Part shown: piece by piece, positions 18,601 through 27,801 of the stretch
Position numbering within the stretch: position 1 is the first letter of the stretch
Layout: each line of letters opens with the position of its first letter
NCBI RefSeq assembly: GCF_006636215.1
Contig: NZ_VIFM01000017.1
Span: 1-64,000, forward strand
Origin: Myxococcus llanfairpwllgwyngyllgogerychwyrndrobwllllantysiliogogogochensis
GTDB taxonomy: Bacteria > Myxococcota > Myxococcia > Myxococcales > Myxococcaceae
DNA: 64,000 nt
Direction: 5' to 3'
The notes under the pieces: generated by a model
The model's input: only the letters and a program-made list of their open reading frames with translations
Databases searched by the model: none
Told to the model about the DNA's origin: nothing
Position numbers and translations under genes: made by a program

Positions 18601-21600
18601 GCAGGGCTTCGGCAAGCGCACGCTCATCAACCGGCAGACGAACGCCACGACGGTGACCACCTATGACAACCAGTCGCGGACCAGCGGCCTGTACCTGCGC
18701 TCGTTCATTCCCGCGACGGAGGCGACGGCGCTGACGCTCGCCACGGGCGTCCGGCACGAGCACCAGCGCGGCCACCTCTACACGGTGGCGACCAGCGCGG
18801 GAGGCCGGCCCTTCCTCTACGCGAACCAGGTGACGGACGAGTATCGGGAAGGCACGGGGACGACGCTGCCCCTGACGCGCCGCAGCCGGCAGCTGCAAGC
18901 GCAGGACGCGCACGGCAACGCCACCACGACCGACCAGTTCGATGACGAGGTGCTGGCGGGGGCGCTCACCGGGCGCTCCTGGCACACCAAGACGGAGGTG
19001 CCCATCATCGACAACCTCGTGGCGAACTGGCTCATGGGCCTGCCTCGCCGGGTGGTGGTGACGAGCACCACCGCCGACCTGCGCACCCAGACGCGGGTGC
19101 TGACGCACGAGTACGACAGCCGGGGCCTGCTGCTGCAGACCGTGATGGAGCCGACGGGCGGCGCGGACGTGACGTTGACCACCCTGTACGGACGGGATGC
19201 CTTCGGACTGGTGGAGCAGGTGTCGCGCACCGGTTCGGGCACGACGCGTGTGGAGCGCACGCATTACGACGCGGTGGAGCACCTGCTTCCGGCCACCACC
19301 TTCAACGCCCAGGGGCACCGCAATCGCATGGCCTATCACCCCGGGCTTGGGATTCCGCTGGTCATCGAGGACTCCAACGGGTTGCTCACCCATCACCGCT
19401 ACGACGGCTTCGGACGGCTTCGCAGCACCGTCGCGCCGTCGGGTGAGACGGAGCTCGTCAACTACGGCGCGGACTCCCTGGGCTGGCTGAAGGTCACCAC
19501 GCAGGTGGTGGGCGGTCAGCAGACGGCCGTCACCGCCGACAACCTCGGCCGCGAGATTCGCCGTGACACGCGGGGCTTCGACAACCGCATCGTCACCGTG
19601 CTGAGCAGCTACGACGCGCTGGGCCGCAAGGTGAACGTGTCGAGGCCGTACTCCGGGGTGGCCCCGGTGCGCTACTCGGTGGCCACGTATGACCTGATGG
19701 ACCGTCCGCTGAGCCTCACCGCGCCGGAAGGGGGCGCCGTCACCTATACGTACGACGGCCGCAAGACGACGCGCCTGGACGAGCGAAACAACAAGACGAC
19801 CACGGAGTCCAACGCCATCGGTCAGCTCGTGGCCAGCAGTGCCTATGAAGCCACCGGACGGGAGCTGCGGACGACGTATGCCTTCGGCCCCTTCGGCGTG
19901 CTTCGCCAGGTGACCGACTCCGCGGGCAACTCGGTCGTGCTCGAGCACGACGTGCTGGGCCGCAGGACGCAGGTGACGGACCCCGACTCGGGCGTGAGCA
20001 CCACCCTCTACAACGCCTTCGGCGACCCGCGTCTGGAGACGGATGGGAAGGGCGGACAGACGGTCTATGACGAGTACGACGCGCTGGGACGCCAGAAGCG
20101 GGTGACGACGCCGGATGGCCAGTACGCCCTGGAGTGGGACACCTCGCTCAAGGGGGCGATTACCAGCTCCACCAGCCCGGACGGTGTCACCGTCGCGCAC
20201 CTCTACAACGTCAAGGGCCAGCTGGAGCAGAGCACCTGGAACATCGAGGGCTCCGCCTACGCCGTCAACCGCACCTATGACGCGAACGGGCGGCTGGCCA
20301 CGGTGCAGTACCCGCAGGCGGGCGCCCGGCGCCTCTCCGTGGTCCATTCCTATTCGGACTACGGCTTCCTGAAGGAGGTCCGTTCCCCCACCGAGCCCAA
20401 GGCGTACTGGACGGCGCAGGGGTACGACGACCTGGGGCAGCTCACGCAGGAGCAGTTGGGCAACGACGTGGTGACGCACCGCCGTCACGACCCCAGGGGC
20501 CGGCTGCGCTTCATCGACTCGAAGCGCGGCGCCACCGCGCTCCAGGGCCTGGCCTACGAGTGGGACCTGGAGGGCAACCTCCTCAACCGCAACGACGTGC
20601 TCTCCAGGACGACGGAGGACTTCGAGTACGACACCCTGGACCGGCTCAAGAAGTGGACCGTGTTCCAGAACTGCCGCCGCTCCGCCCTGGAGTACCACTA
20701 CGACGACCTGGGCAACCTGCTGGAGCGCCGCGTGCTGGAAGGCACCGGGACGGCGACCACCAGCACGTATACCGGCCCGGGAGCGGGGCCCCACGCGGTG
20801 AAGCAGACGCAGGCGGGAGCCTACGGTTACGACGCGAACGGCAACCAGGTGAGCGCGCCGAGCCGGGCGGTGACCTACACCGCGTTCGACCTGCCCCGGC
20901 GCATCACTGGCGCGGGCCGCGAGGTGAGCTTCAAGTACGACGGTGGCCAGGGGCGCGTGCTCAAGCGCAGCAGCCTGGGCGGTGTCACGACGTACGTGGG
21001 GGGCCTCTACGAGAAGCGTCAGCAGGGCGGCCAGACGCAGCATGTCTTCCATGTGTCGGGCGGCCCGCGCACCGTCGCGCAGGTCGTCTGGACGGACGGC
21101 GGCGCGGACCAGACGCTGTACCTGCTGGGCGACCACCTGGGCTCCACCGAGCGCGTGGTGGATGCCCTGGGCAACGTGCTCGACGGGGAGCGGATGAAGT
21201 TCGAGCCCTTTGGCGCCGGACGGATGCCGCACGCGCTGCCCGTGGCGGCGTCGGTGGGAACCAGCTCGGTGAAGAAGGGCTTCACGGGACACGAGGCCGA
21301 TGACGAGTTCGGCCTGGTGAACATGGGCGGGCGTATCTACGACCCGGAGACGGCGCGCTTCCTCACGCCGGACCCCTTCGTCCAGTTCCCGCATGACGGT
21401 CAGTCCTACAACCGCTACGCCTACACGCTGAACAACCCGCTCCGGTGGACGGACCCGACGGGCTTCCAGGCGCAGGGGGATGACCTGCCGGATGGAGGCG
21501 AGACGATTGTCCGGGCGCCGCGATACCAGCCGCCGAACCTGGAGGCGGGCGCGGGCGCGGCGGAGTGGGGGGGGCCTCCGGCGGAGCTGTCTCGTTCCGC

Positions 21601-22765
21601 GGACCAGAACGGCACCAGCAGCCTGGAGGCACAGCACAAGGCCCTGGTCCGGCAGCAGCCCGGCAACCTGCCGCGCTACATGGCCCAGCACGGTCTGTCC
21701 CAGCCCACGCTGGGGACGTACTACGGCACCGAGCACGAATGGCAGATGGCGCGGTTCGAGCACTACCGGCGCATGACAGGCGAGGTGGTGAAGGTCGGCC
21801 TGGAGTTCGTGGCCGTGGACCTGCTGACGCGCGGCGTGGGTCGGGTGGCGAAGTTCGCCTTCCGGGCCGCCATCGTCGACGGAGCCATGGCGCTGCGGAT
21901 GGCTGGCTCCAGCACGACCTCCTATGCCCGGGCCATCATGTTGGGCGGAGGCTGCTTCGTCGCGGGCACACCGGTGCTCGCGCTCGCGGGGCCGGTGCCC
22001 ATCGAGGAGGTCCGAGAGGGAGACTGGGTCTGGGCATGGGACGAGGAGACGCAGGAGCCCGGCTGGCACCAGGTGTCACGCACCTTCGTCAAGCCGGACC
22101 GGGCCGTGCTGCTGCTGGAGCTCATCTCCGAGGACGCCGGGTCGCTGGAGGCGCTGGGCGTCACCGCCGAGCATCCCTTCTGGGTCCAGGGCCGGGGCTG
22201 GACCCAGGCGCAGATGCTGGCGCCGGGGGACGCGCTGCAGACGGTGGCGGGCAATCCCATCCGGGTCCACTCGCTCCAGTCGCTGCCGGGGCCGGAGACC
22301 GTCTACAACTTCGAGGTCGAGCACGCGCACACCTACTTCGTGGGCGAGCTGTCCACCTGGGTTCACAACATCTCGTCGATTGCCGCCAGCCGGGTGGCCC
22401 TCAACGAGCTGCCCGAGAGCGTCCTGTACCGCATCTCCAAGGGCGGTTTCGGCAGCCCCAGGAATCCGCGCCCGCCCACGCTCGCGGAGTTCAATCCCCG
22501 AATCTACGAGCTGTCCGCCGGGGAGCTGTCGGGGCGCATCGCCACGCGACTGCACCCGACGAATGACATCCAGCGGGGGGGCATCCTGAAGATGAGCAAC
22601 GACGACCTGATCATGTTCCGGCTCGACGACCCCATCAGCGCCAGCGGGGCGAAGGGTGGATTGAGCCTGTCGGGTGGCCACCACCGGACGGAGGAAATCA
22701 TCCGGCGCGTGCAGAGTGGTGAAATGGACCCTGGAACCATGGTCAAAGTCCTGCTTCATGACTGA
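15671..22765 (+). CDS. Giant RHS/SpvB lipoprotein with HINT domain and C-terminal toxin-like domain
   Basis: This 2364-residue polymorphic-toxin-type protein starts after AAGGAAG. The N-terminus is a signal with a lipobox-like GAGGC (Cys21), unusual for RHS proteins. An SpvB/TcdB-N-like module follows (~70-400; YGFPLWVPQGRAGLEPKLSLGY), then seven FG-GAP/VCBS-type repeats (D.NGDG..D) from ~451 to ~860 and RHS YD repeats from ~1130. The RHS core domain (~1817-1932) has LGDHLGST, a tyrosine-rich GRIYDPETARFLTPDP stretch and the terminal DPTGF. After a linker, a HINT self-processing domain runs from Cys2095 (GGCFVAGTPV) to His-Asn2233. The last 131 residues are the likely payload; they end in SGGHHRTEEI..RVQSGEMDPGT..KVLLHD, reminiscent of ParB/sulfiredoxin-fold modules (inference). 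The next gene overlaps by eight bases and is the probable immunity gene. Confidence 0.88.
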   Translation: MKRFTSMLVLSVSLLHGAGGCGSSQQSPASEAELGQSRERVLNDDPLVIPPFSMMHTETKSTGTTPGQVDANFNVTSDGAASYGFPLWVPQGRAGLEPKLSLGYHSRAGNGLVGVGWAVNGFSQVMRCRKTFAQDGLTAPVRFLPEDAFCLDGKRLVVVASSGSLIEYRTEVESFSKVLAHIDGTGAPDYFEVYSKDGRILSYGKHATTFSRLEGQRMSFTTDPATGVVSQGPDTTVRLSWALSEVRDRAGNDLRIRYVLDGNASSGYEHVPDRIDYTGHASDTTDNLRRRSVRFVYPVAARPDSEVRFVSGLKLRASKRLSRIEMYGPGLASTPTTRNDVLLRAYELSYRVARVTRRSLLDRVFECDGQGICRDPVELSYTEGVDCSASPDNDCDDPVVQLRDFQAVTATELVGGNYVPIRDVKTLGAPDATLGGQIIPGVQDFWTLHTLDINGDGRDDLLYRRNDQARIISDPVYGNTVSLGDSVWYYRLAASAGVFGPPINAQLPLSKTGNGDDDLRIVDMNGDGVSEVVALQRADASGQNGYYQLYRFNGSAFEAANIQAAETFQFWWEAATSTTPVRVPVMQVADMNGDGLPELFRSTKSPQPFDWGYRMNQGGFVLSAYTQVPLRSGVDHAGYTVDVDGDGSTEVLVRTADTRTDDDFSAQYLAVGVGAAAAYRYADAGLSAVPVASSPSLNWRWHYNRTWFVDINGDGLADAVSSRRDRDTDSHGTLYGDLLISINTGNGFMPPVAQNLDARHELSPSWIRPNPRGLDPGVRVMDFDRDGRQDLLVTDAGDYSGRTETRAKVWVLLGRDDHFEPRELDIPVGHSTGGTSVAKPFGYGQRFSQVFDANGDGLADIIQVEDDLSVPVAQQKAYGVLRVYLRQGELPDALTAVRVGKHGKAVTARYQHFLQQPAASGQPRIHTPGTCVYPQQCPRNMWVVVESGVDDGTRTSNFNKFFYAYEAARTDVQGHGWQGFGKRTLINRQTNATTVTTYDNQSRTSGLYLRSFIPATEATALTLATGVRHEHQRGHLYTVATSAGGRPFLYANQVTDEYREGTGTTLPLTRRSRQLQAQDAHGNATTTDQFDDEVLAGALTGRSWHTKTEVPIIDNLVANWLMGLPRRVVVTSTTADLRTQTRVLTHEYDSRGLLLQTVMEPTGGADVTLTTLYGRDAFGLVEQVSRTGSGTTRVERTHYDAVEHLLPATTFNAQGHRNRMAYHPGLGIPLVIEDSNGLLTHHRYDGFGRLRSTVAPSGETELVNYGADSLGWLKVTTQVVGGQQTAVTADNLGREIRRDTRGFDNRIVTVLSSYDALGRKVNVSRPYSGVAPVRYSVATYDLMDRPLSLTAPEGGAVTYTYDGRKTTRLDERNNKTTTESNAIGQLVASSAYEATGRELRTTYAFGPFGVLRQVTDSAGNSVVLEHDVLGRRTQVTDPDSGVSTTLYNAFGDPRLETDGKGGQTVYDEYDALGRQKRVTTPDGQYALEWDTSLKGAITSSTSPDGVTVAHLYNVKGQLEQSTWNIEGSAYAVNRTYDANGRLATVQYPQAGARRLSVVHSYSDYGFLKEVRSPTEPKAYWTAQGYDDLGQLTQEQLGNDVVTHRRHDPRGRLRFIDSKRGATALQGLAYEWDLEGNLLNRNDVLSRTTEDFEYDTLDRLKKWTVFQNCRRSALEYHYDDLGNLLERRVLEGTGTATTSTYTGPGAGPHAVKQTQAGAYGYDANGNQVSAPSRAVTYTAFDLPRRITGAGREVSFKYDGGQGRVLKRSSLGGVTTYVGGLYEKRQQGGQTQHVFHVSGGPRTVAQVVWTDGGADQTLYLLGDHLGSTERVVDALGNVLDGERMKFEPFGAGRMPHALPVAASVGTSSVKKGFTGHEADDEFGLVNMGGRIYDPETARFLTPDPFVQFPHDGQSYNRYAYTLNNPLRWTDPTGFQAQGDDLPDGGETIVRAPRYQPPNLEAGAGAAEWGGPPAELSRSADQNGTSSLEAQHKALVRQQPGNLPRYMAQHGLSQPTLGTYYGTEHEWQMARFEHYRRMTGEVVKVGLEFVAVDLLTRGVGRVAKFAFRAAIVDGAMALRMAGSSTTSYARAIMLGGGCFVAGTPVLALAGPVPIEEVREGDWVWAWDEETQEPGWHQVSRTFVKPDRAVLLLELISEDAGSLEALGVTAEHPFWVQGRGWTQAQMLAPGDALQTVAGNPIRVHSLQSLPGPETVYNFEVEHAHTYFVGELSTWVHNISSIAASRVALNELPESVLYRISKGGFGSPRNPRPPTLAEFNPRIYELSAGELSGRIATRLHPTNDIQRGGILKMSNDDLIMFRLDDPISASGAKGGLSLSGGHHRTEEIIRRVQSGEMDPGTMVKVLLHD

Positions 22766-23387
22766 CCTCGCCTCACTGAAGAACGGCGCGGAGGCCGAGC
22801 TGCTGGGGGCCCGTGATTCGGGCCACCTGGACGACCTCCGCGCGCGGATCGCTGATTGGCCGCCCGCGCTCAGGGCGGCCTATGGCCCGGTTCTGGTCGC
22901 ACTGGGAAGCCCGCCCCTGTCCGAGGAAGGTGGGGTGCGGGGCCTTCCCGGGGCGTCGGAGCGCCAGGGCGCGTGCAGGTTGGCGTTGCTGGCGATGTAC
23001 GTGGACACGGGCACTCCGCGCTGGTCCAGCGGGCTGCTCGACAAGGTCCTCGACGCGGTGCTCGCCGTTCCCGGGGGCACCTGCGATGACTTCCTGCTGG
23101 CGCTGTGGCGGATGTGTGACGTGCCCTCGTTTCCGCTCACCGTGGTGGGCGTCCGGTTCATCCGTGATGTCGTCCGCGCCCTGTTGATCCGGCAGCGCCG
23201 AGGGATGCCCGTCGACCTGCGGTGGCTGACGCCGCTCGGGACGGGGCTGACGCCGGCGCGGGCGTGCTTCAGCTACCTGGTGCTCGCCCTGAAGCCGGAG
23301 TGGTTCACGGATGCGCTGGAGCAGTCCTTCCGGGGCGCGGTGAAGGACCCAGAGGTCCTGGAGGAAGTCTTCCCTCCGGGGCCCTGA
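22758..23387 (+). CDS. Probable immunity protein for the RHS/HINT toxin
   Basis: This 209-residue protein has no signal peptide or membrane segment, so it is cytoplasmic. It is largely helical, with Leu/Ala/Trp-rich helices (LDDLRARIADWPPALRAAYGP, LLDKVLDAVL) and no enzyme motifs. Its start ATG lies within the last codons of the RHS gene (8-base overlap), as is usual for toxin-immunity pairs in polymorphic toxin systems. The function is inferred from position, size and lack of other motifs. The upstream in-frame extension is only antisense-like noise inside the toxin gene. Confidence 0.65.
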   Translation: MTDLASLKNGAEAELLGARDSGHLDDLRARIADWPPALRAAYGPVLVALGSPPLSEEGGVRGLPGASERQGACRLALLAMYVDTGTPRWSSGLLDKVLDAVLAVPGGTCDDFLLALWRMCDVPSFPLTVVGVRFIRDVVRALLIRQRRGMPVDLRWLTPLGTGLTPARACFSYLVLALKPEWFTDALEQSFRGAVKDPEVLEEVFPPGP

Positions 23388-23575
23388 GGCCCTCGCGGCA
23401 GGGGGCTCCTCCACGAAGGTGCGGGACCGTACGGCGGTGCACCCTCTCCGCGCTCTGTCCGAGGGGCCCGTCAGCGGCCCTCCCTGCCTCCCCGTGCCCG
23501 CTCGCCTGCCCGTAACGGGTGCTCGACTTCGCCCAGGCTCCCCGAGATGATGGCCGCTCGCCCTCATCGAGCACC

Positions 23576-26500
23576 ATGGAATCCCCCAGAGCTGAAAGGC
23601 CTCGTCGGCGGTGGGCTCGAATCGTCGCGGGCGCGCTCCTGCTGCTCATCGTGCTCCCCGCGCTCGCGCTGCTCACGGCGTGGGTGGTGCTGCACAACCT
23701 CGACCGCCCCTGGGTGAAGCAGCGCCTCCTCCCCAGGGTGGAAGCGGCCACGGGGTTGCAACTGGACTACCAGACGGCCCACGTCGCCATCCTGTCGGGG
23801 CTGCGACTCGAAGGATTGGTGGTGCGGACGCCGGCGCCGTTTCAAGGCCTGGCGCCCGAGCTGCTGCGCGTCGGCACGCTGGAGGCGCGGTGGTCGCCGG
23901 GCTCGCTCCTCGGTGGGAAGACCCTGGTGGAGCGGGTGGCCCTGCGGGACGTGGCCGTCGTCCTGGTGGCTGACGACGCGGGACCCACGTCCCTCACGCT
24001 CCTGACGCAGCCCGAGGCAACCCCGGAGCCCCTGCCCACTGAAGCACCCCTCGGAACCTCCCAACAGCTCGCTTCCTTCCTGGCTTCGGCGCCTCCCGTC
24101 GCGAAGGTCGAGGTGTCGGGCGTGTCCGTGACCTATGTCCGCGTCAGGAGCGGCGAGGTCGTGGACCGTTGGTCCTTGCGCGGGCTCGCGGCCGTGCTCG
24201 ACCTGAATGAGCAGGACGGAAGATGGAAGGTCTTCGCGAAGCTGGGCGAGGCCGGTGCTCCGCTGCCCCTGGAGTTGAGCCGTGAAGGCCCCGCCGCTCC
24301 CACGGGTGTGGCCGCGCTGGAGCTGGCCCTGTCGGTGGAGGCAGGGGCCGAGGCCGCTCGCGCCCAGGTGGACCTGGATGTCACGCGGCAGACCTTCGAT
24401 TCACGGTTCACCGTTCGCACCCTGCTGCATGGCGCGGTGTCGGCGCGGTTCGATGCCGAGAAGCGGCACAGCATCATCGAGTTGGAGCGCACCCGACTGA
24501 CCGACAGCGCGCAGGTGGAAGTCCTGGCGGTGCTGCCGGATGCGGCGGACCTGCCCGTGGTCGTGACGCGGGCCCTGGCGGATGTGGACCTCGGACGGTT
24601 GTCGCAGGCGATTCCCGCCGAGTGGCGACCCGCCACCCTCGAACGCGGCAAGGCACACCTGGATGCGCGGGACGTCACGCTGGGCGCGATGCCGACCCTG
24701 GGCACCCAGGGCAAGCTCGGGCTCGACGTCGACGTCACCTCGCTCCGGATGGCCCAGGACGCGCTTCACGTGGCGCTCGGAGATGGACGCGTCTCCCTGG
24801 TCGCGACGCCCGATTCGAAGCAGGGGCTGTCCGCTCAACTGACCTTCGCGCTGCGGGGGCTGGCGGTCGACGGGCCCACCACGTTGCGAGTCCCGAAGGC
24901 CCAGGGCGAGCTGAAGGGACACCAACTGCGGCCGGAGCCCTCGTCTCCGCTCATGGTCGCGGGGGACGCGACGCTGTCCGCCACGGTGGATGCGCTGGAC
25001 GTCCGTGCCTCGGGTGTCCACGCGAAGGCCGAACGGATGGGCTTCCAGCTCCGAGCCCCGTTGGCCAAAGAGCCGCCCTTCGCGTTGAGCGCGGACCTGC
25101 CCGTGGGCGCGCTCCAGGTCGTCATGGCGGATGGCCGCGAGGTGCTGAACGGCCCCGTGCACCTGAAGCTGGACGCGTCGGAGGTGTTCCCGCTGCCCGA
25201 CGAGCCGGGGCGCAGCCGGGCCCGTGCCCGCGTGACGCTCGATGTCGGTGCGGTGCATGCGTCCCTGGATGCCACCAAGGGAACGGACGATGTGGCGTAC
25301 ACCCTGGCCCTCAAGACGCCGGACCTCGTCATCGCGCGGCCCTTCATCCCCAACGACATCGCCGCGCGTCTGGGGTGGAAGGACCTGGGCGTGGACCTGA
25401 CGTCCAAGGGCACGGTGACGGCGCTCTTTTCTCCCTCGCCTCGCCTGGACCACCGGACGGAGCTGCGCGTGCAGCGGCCGGTCTGGGACGACGTGACGGC
25501 CAGCAACATCGCCCTCGTGCTCAACTCGCGGGGAGATGCGTGGCGACACAAGGGCGAACTGGACGCGCGGGTCGAAGGGCTGCGCGCCGGTGAGCTCGAG
25601 GTGGGGACCCGGCACCAGTTCATGACCCTGGACCTGGACCGCCGGAAGCCGGCGCTCCGGTTGGTCGTCACCAGCAAGGAAGGGCTCAAGGGCGGGGCGG
25701 ATGTCGCACTGTCCTTCGACCGGAAGGCCCGTGCGCTTCGCGGCGATGTGACGGCGGACCTTCCGCCCCTGGGTCCCCTGTCAAAGCTCCTGGCCCGGTT
25801 CCATGTGCCCGCGGCGGTGGATGCCTCGAAGTTCGCGCTGAAGCTCGACGTGCACGGCACCCTGTTCGGCGTCTTCAAGGACATCACCTCCGAGGGAGAG
25901 GTGCGGCTGATGCCTCCTCCGCTGCGGGGCGTGGGCTTCGAGGGGAAGGCCGTGGTGGACGCGCTCGGCATCCGCTGGCGAGAGGATGCCCTCTCCATCA
26001 ACCTTCCCGCGGCGCGCTGGGTCGTCGAGTCGCGCATCGATGGACCTCGCCGGAGCGTCCACGGCGACCTGACCGCGGAGAAGCTCACGGTCGGCCTGCG
26101 GGACCGTCGGTTCACCTTCGCGGACCTGTCCCACGACGCCACCTTCACCTTCTCCGACCAGTGGGAGGCGGACGAAATCGAGGTGAAGCAGAACCTGAAG
26201 GCGCGCACGCTCGAGCAGAAGCCGGCGCTGCCCTATCCGGTGCAGGACCTGACGTTGTCGTTCACCGCGCGCCGCAAGGCCTCGGGCGTCATCCATGTCC
26301 CCGACCTGTTCCTGTCCAATGGTGGGACGAGCACCGAGCTCAAGGTGAGAGGCAGGCTGGACCTCAGCGAGGAGCGCCGACGCCTGGCGCTGCGGGGACA
26401 ACTGTCGCAGGACCTGTCCAAGCTCGCTCAGCCCGGTCGCCTGGAGAGCAGCGGCAAGGTCGCGGTCGAGTTCCGGGTGGCGTCTCCCGACCTCGTGGCC

Positions 26501-27265
26501 TTCCGGACCTTCTCCAGCCTGCTGTTCCAGAACGTGAATGTCCGATTGCCCGAGCAGGGAATCGCCGTCGAGGCGCTCGATGGCAACGTCCCGCTCACGG
26601 AGAACTTCCAGTTCACCGAGGGCCAGGTGCGGCTCCTGGACGACATCGACGTGAACCCGTACCCGATGCTGCGGTTCGCCGACCAGCACCCCTTGCTCTC
26701 GCGCAGCGGGTTCGTGTCGGTGGCCAGCATCACCACGCCGCAGGTCTCCATCTCACCGCTGGCGGGCAACCTGGCCATCAACCAGCACGTGGTCTCCATG
26801 ACCCAATTGGAGATGGGCGTGCGCGGCGGGCGCATCACCGGACAGTGGCTCCTGGACTGGCAGGGAGCGCAGTCGACGCTGGAGGCGCGCGTGCGGGCCA
26901 CTGGCGTGAAGTCCTCGCACGGCGAGCCCTTCGACGGAAATGCCGCCATGGTCATCTCCGCCAAGGACCGCAGCATCAACGGCCGCGCGGAAATCCTGCG
27001 CATCGGCAACCGGCACCTGCTCGACCTGCTCGACCTGGAGGACCCTCGCCACGTGGACCCCGCCACCAACCGGGTCCGCTATGCCTTGAGCCTGGGCTAT
27101 CCGGAGCACGTGCGCGTGAGCTTCAACCACGGCTTTGGCAGCCTGAGCATCACCATGGGCGGTCTGGCCAAGCTGCTCAGCATCAACGACATCCGGGGCA
27201 TTCCGATGGGGCCCATCGTCGATCAGCTCATCAAATCCGTTCCCTCCCTGGAGGCCACGCCATGA
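23576..27265 (+). CDS. AsmA/YdbH-like envelope protein
   Basis: This 1229-residue protein has one N-terminal membrane anchor (~14-40, VAGALLLLIVLPALALLTAWVV) and then a very long, repetitive beta-strand body. The first 100 residues after the anchor carry the AsmA signature (LLPRVEAATGLQLDY..., VRTPAPFQGLAPELLRVGTLEARWSPGSLLGGKTLVERVALRDV). The C-terminal region (GRITGQWLLDW...LEARVRATGV) resembles YdbH/TamB-type bridge proteins. Members form hydrophobic grooves spanning the periplasm and are tied to phospholipid transport or outer-membrane assembly. The next gene overlaps the stop (ATGA) and resembles DUF1318/YdbL, the partner of YdbH in enterobacteria, which supports the assignment. Confidence 0.75.
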   Translation: MESPRAERPRRRWARIVAGALLLLIVLPALALLTAWVVLHNLDRPWVKQRLLPRVEAATGLQLDYQTAHVAILSGLRLEGLVVRTPAPFQGLAPELLRVGTLEARWSPGSLLGGKTLVERVALRDVAVVLVADDAGPTSLTLLTQPEATPEPLPTEAPLGTSQQLASFLASAPPVAKVEVSGVSVTYVRVRSGEVVDRWSLRGLAAVLDLNEQDGRWKVFAKLGEAGAPLPLELSREGPAAPTGVAALELALSVEAGAEAARAQVDLDVTRQTFDSRFTVRTLLHGAVSARFDAEKRHSIIELERTRLTDSAQVEVLAVLPDAADLPVVVTRALADVDLGRLSQAIPAEWRPATLERGKAHLDARDVTLGAMPTLGTQGKLGLDVDVTSLRMAQDALHVALGDGRVSLVATPDSKQGLSAQLTFALRGLAVDGPTTLRVPKAQGELKGHQLRPEPSSPLMVAGDATLSATVDALDVRASGVHAKAERMGFQLRAPLAKEPPFALSADLPVGALQVVMADGREVLNGPVHLKLDASEVFPLPDEPGRSRARARVTLDVGAVHASLDATKGTDDVAYTLALKTPDLVIARPFIPNDIAARLGWKDLGVDLTSKGTVTALFSPSPRLDHRTELRVQRPVWDDVTASNIALVLNSRGDAWRHKGELDARVEGLRAGELEVGTRHQFMTLDLDRRKPALRLVVTSKEGLKGGADVALSFDRKARALRGDVTADLPPLGPLSKLLARFHVPAAVDASKFALKLDVHGTLFGVFKDITSEGEVRLMPPPLRGVGFEGKAVVDALGIRWREDALSINLPAARWVVESRIDGPRRSVHGDLTAEKLTVGLRDRRFTFADLSHDATFTFSDQWEADEIEVKQNLKARTLEQKPALPYPVQDLTLSFTARRKASGVIHVPDLFLSNGGTSTELKVRGRLDLSEERRRLALRGQLSQDLSKLAQPGRLESSGKVAVEFRVASPDLVAFRTFSSLLFQNVNVRLPEQGIAVEALDGNVPLTENFQFTEGQVRLLDDIDVNPYPMLRFADQHPLLSRSGFVSVASITTPQVSISPLAGNLAINQHVVSMTQLEMGVRGGRITGQWLLDWQGAQSTLEARVRATGVKSSHGEPFDGNAAMVISAKDRSINGRAEILRIGNRHLLDLLDLEDPRHVDPATNRVRYALSLGYPEHVRVSFNHGFGSLSITMGGLAKLLSINDIRGIPMGPIVDQLIKSVPSLEATP

Positions 27266-27801
27266 AACACCGCGGGTTGCTGCTGGTGGCCGCGCTGGCC
27301 GCTCCCGGGTGCATCAGCGCCCCGGAAATCGTCATGGTGGACCGCGCGACGGCGCTCGAGGAGCAGGCCTCGGGCTCGTTCAAGGACGTGGAGCAGCGGC
27401 TCGCGCGCGCGGGCATGAGTCCGACGCCGGTGCCGCTCACGCCCAACCAACTGGAGGAGCTGGGCATCCAGCCCACGCCCCTGGTGGAGAACCTGGGCAG
27501 GACGCAGGCGGACCGCGTCGACGAGTTGCTGCGGCGCCACTGCGTGGGGGAGGGGAAGGACGGGCTCCTCGTGGACACCCGTCGTCGCTGTCAGGCGGGG
27601 CGTCTGACGTCCGACGACGTCGCGCTGATGGAGCGGGTGAACCGGTCTCGGCTCCAGCTCTGGAAGTGGATGCGGACCGTGCGCCCGGCGGTGACAGAAG
27701 AGGCGCTGCGCCAGAGCTGGCATCAGATGCACGCGGAGGGCGTGGTCTGTGGTGGCTGGGTGGAGGCCGCTGACGGTACCTGGGGAGAGAAGAAGTGCTG
27801 A
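27262..27801 (+). CDS. DUF1318/YdbL-like lipoprotein
   Basis: This 179-residue protein has a short signal with lipobox-like LAAPGC (Cys17). The mature start, VMVDRATALEEQASGSF, matches the 'DR.TALE.Q..G' opening typical of DUF1318-like proteins. The middle repeats Thr-Pro and helical segments, and the end is Trp-rich with CGGWVEA and a terminal Cys. Its start overlaps the AsmA-like stop by four bases and its stop overlaps the GTG of the next gene by seven, so all three are one operon. In E. coli, YdbL assists the YdbH-YnbE intermembrane bridge; a similar chaperone-like role is inferred. Confidence 0.7.
   Translation: MKHRGLLLVAALAAPGCISAPEIVMVDRATALEEQASGSFKDVEQRLARAGMSPTPVPLTPNQLEELGIQPTPLVENLGRTQADRVDELLRRHCVGEGKDGLLVDTRRRCQAGRLTSDDVALMERVNRSRLQLWKWMRTVRPAVTEEALRQSWHQMHAEGVVCGGWVEAADGTWGEKKC

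Noticed and set aside
15737..22069. A 2110-residue open frame on the minus strand opposite the RHS gene
   Set aside because: It is Arg/His-rich, low-complexity antisense typical of high-GC codon bias, and the RHS reading has clear domains.
21953..22369. An intein in the RHS protein
   Set aside because: The HINT domain is followed by Ile after His-Asn rather than Cys, Ser or Thr, and it sits at the usual RHS pre-toxin position, so it is better read as a cleaving HINT domain.
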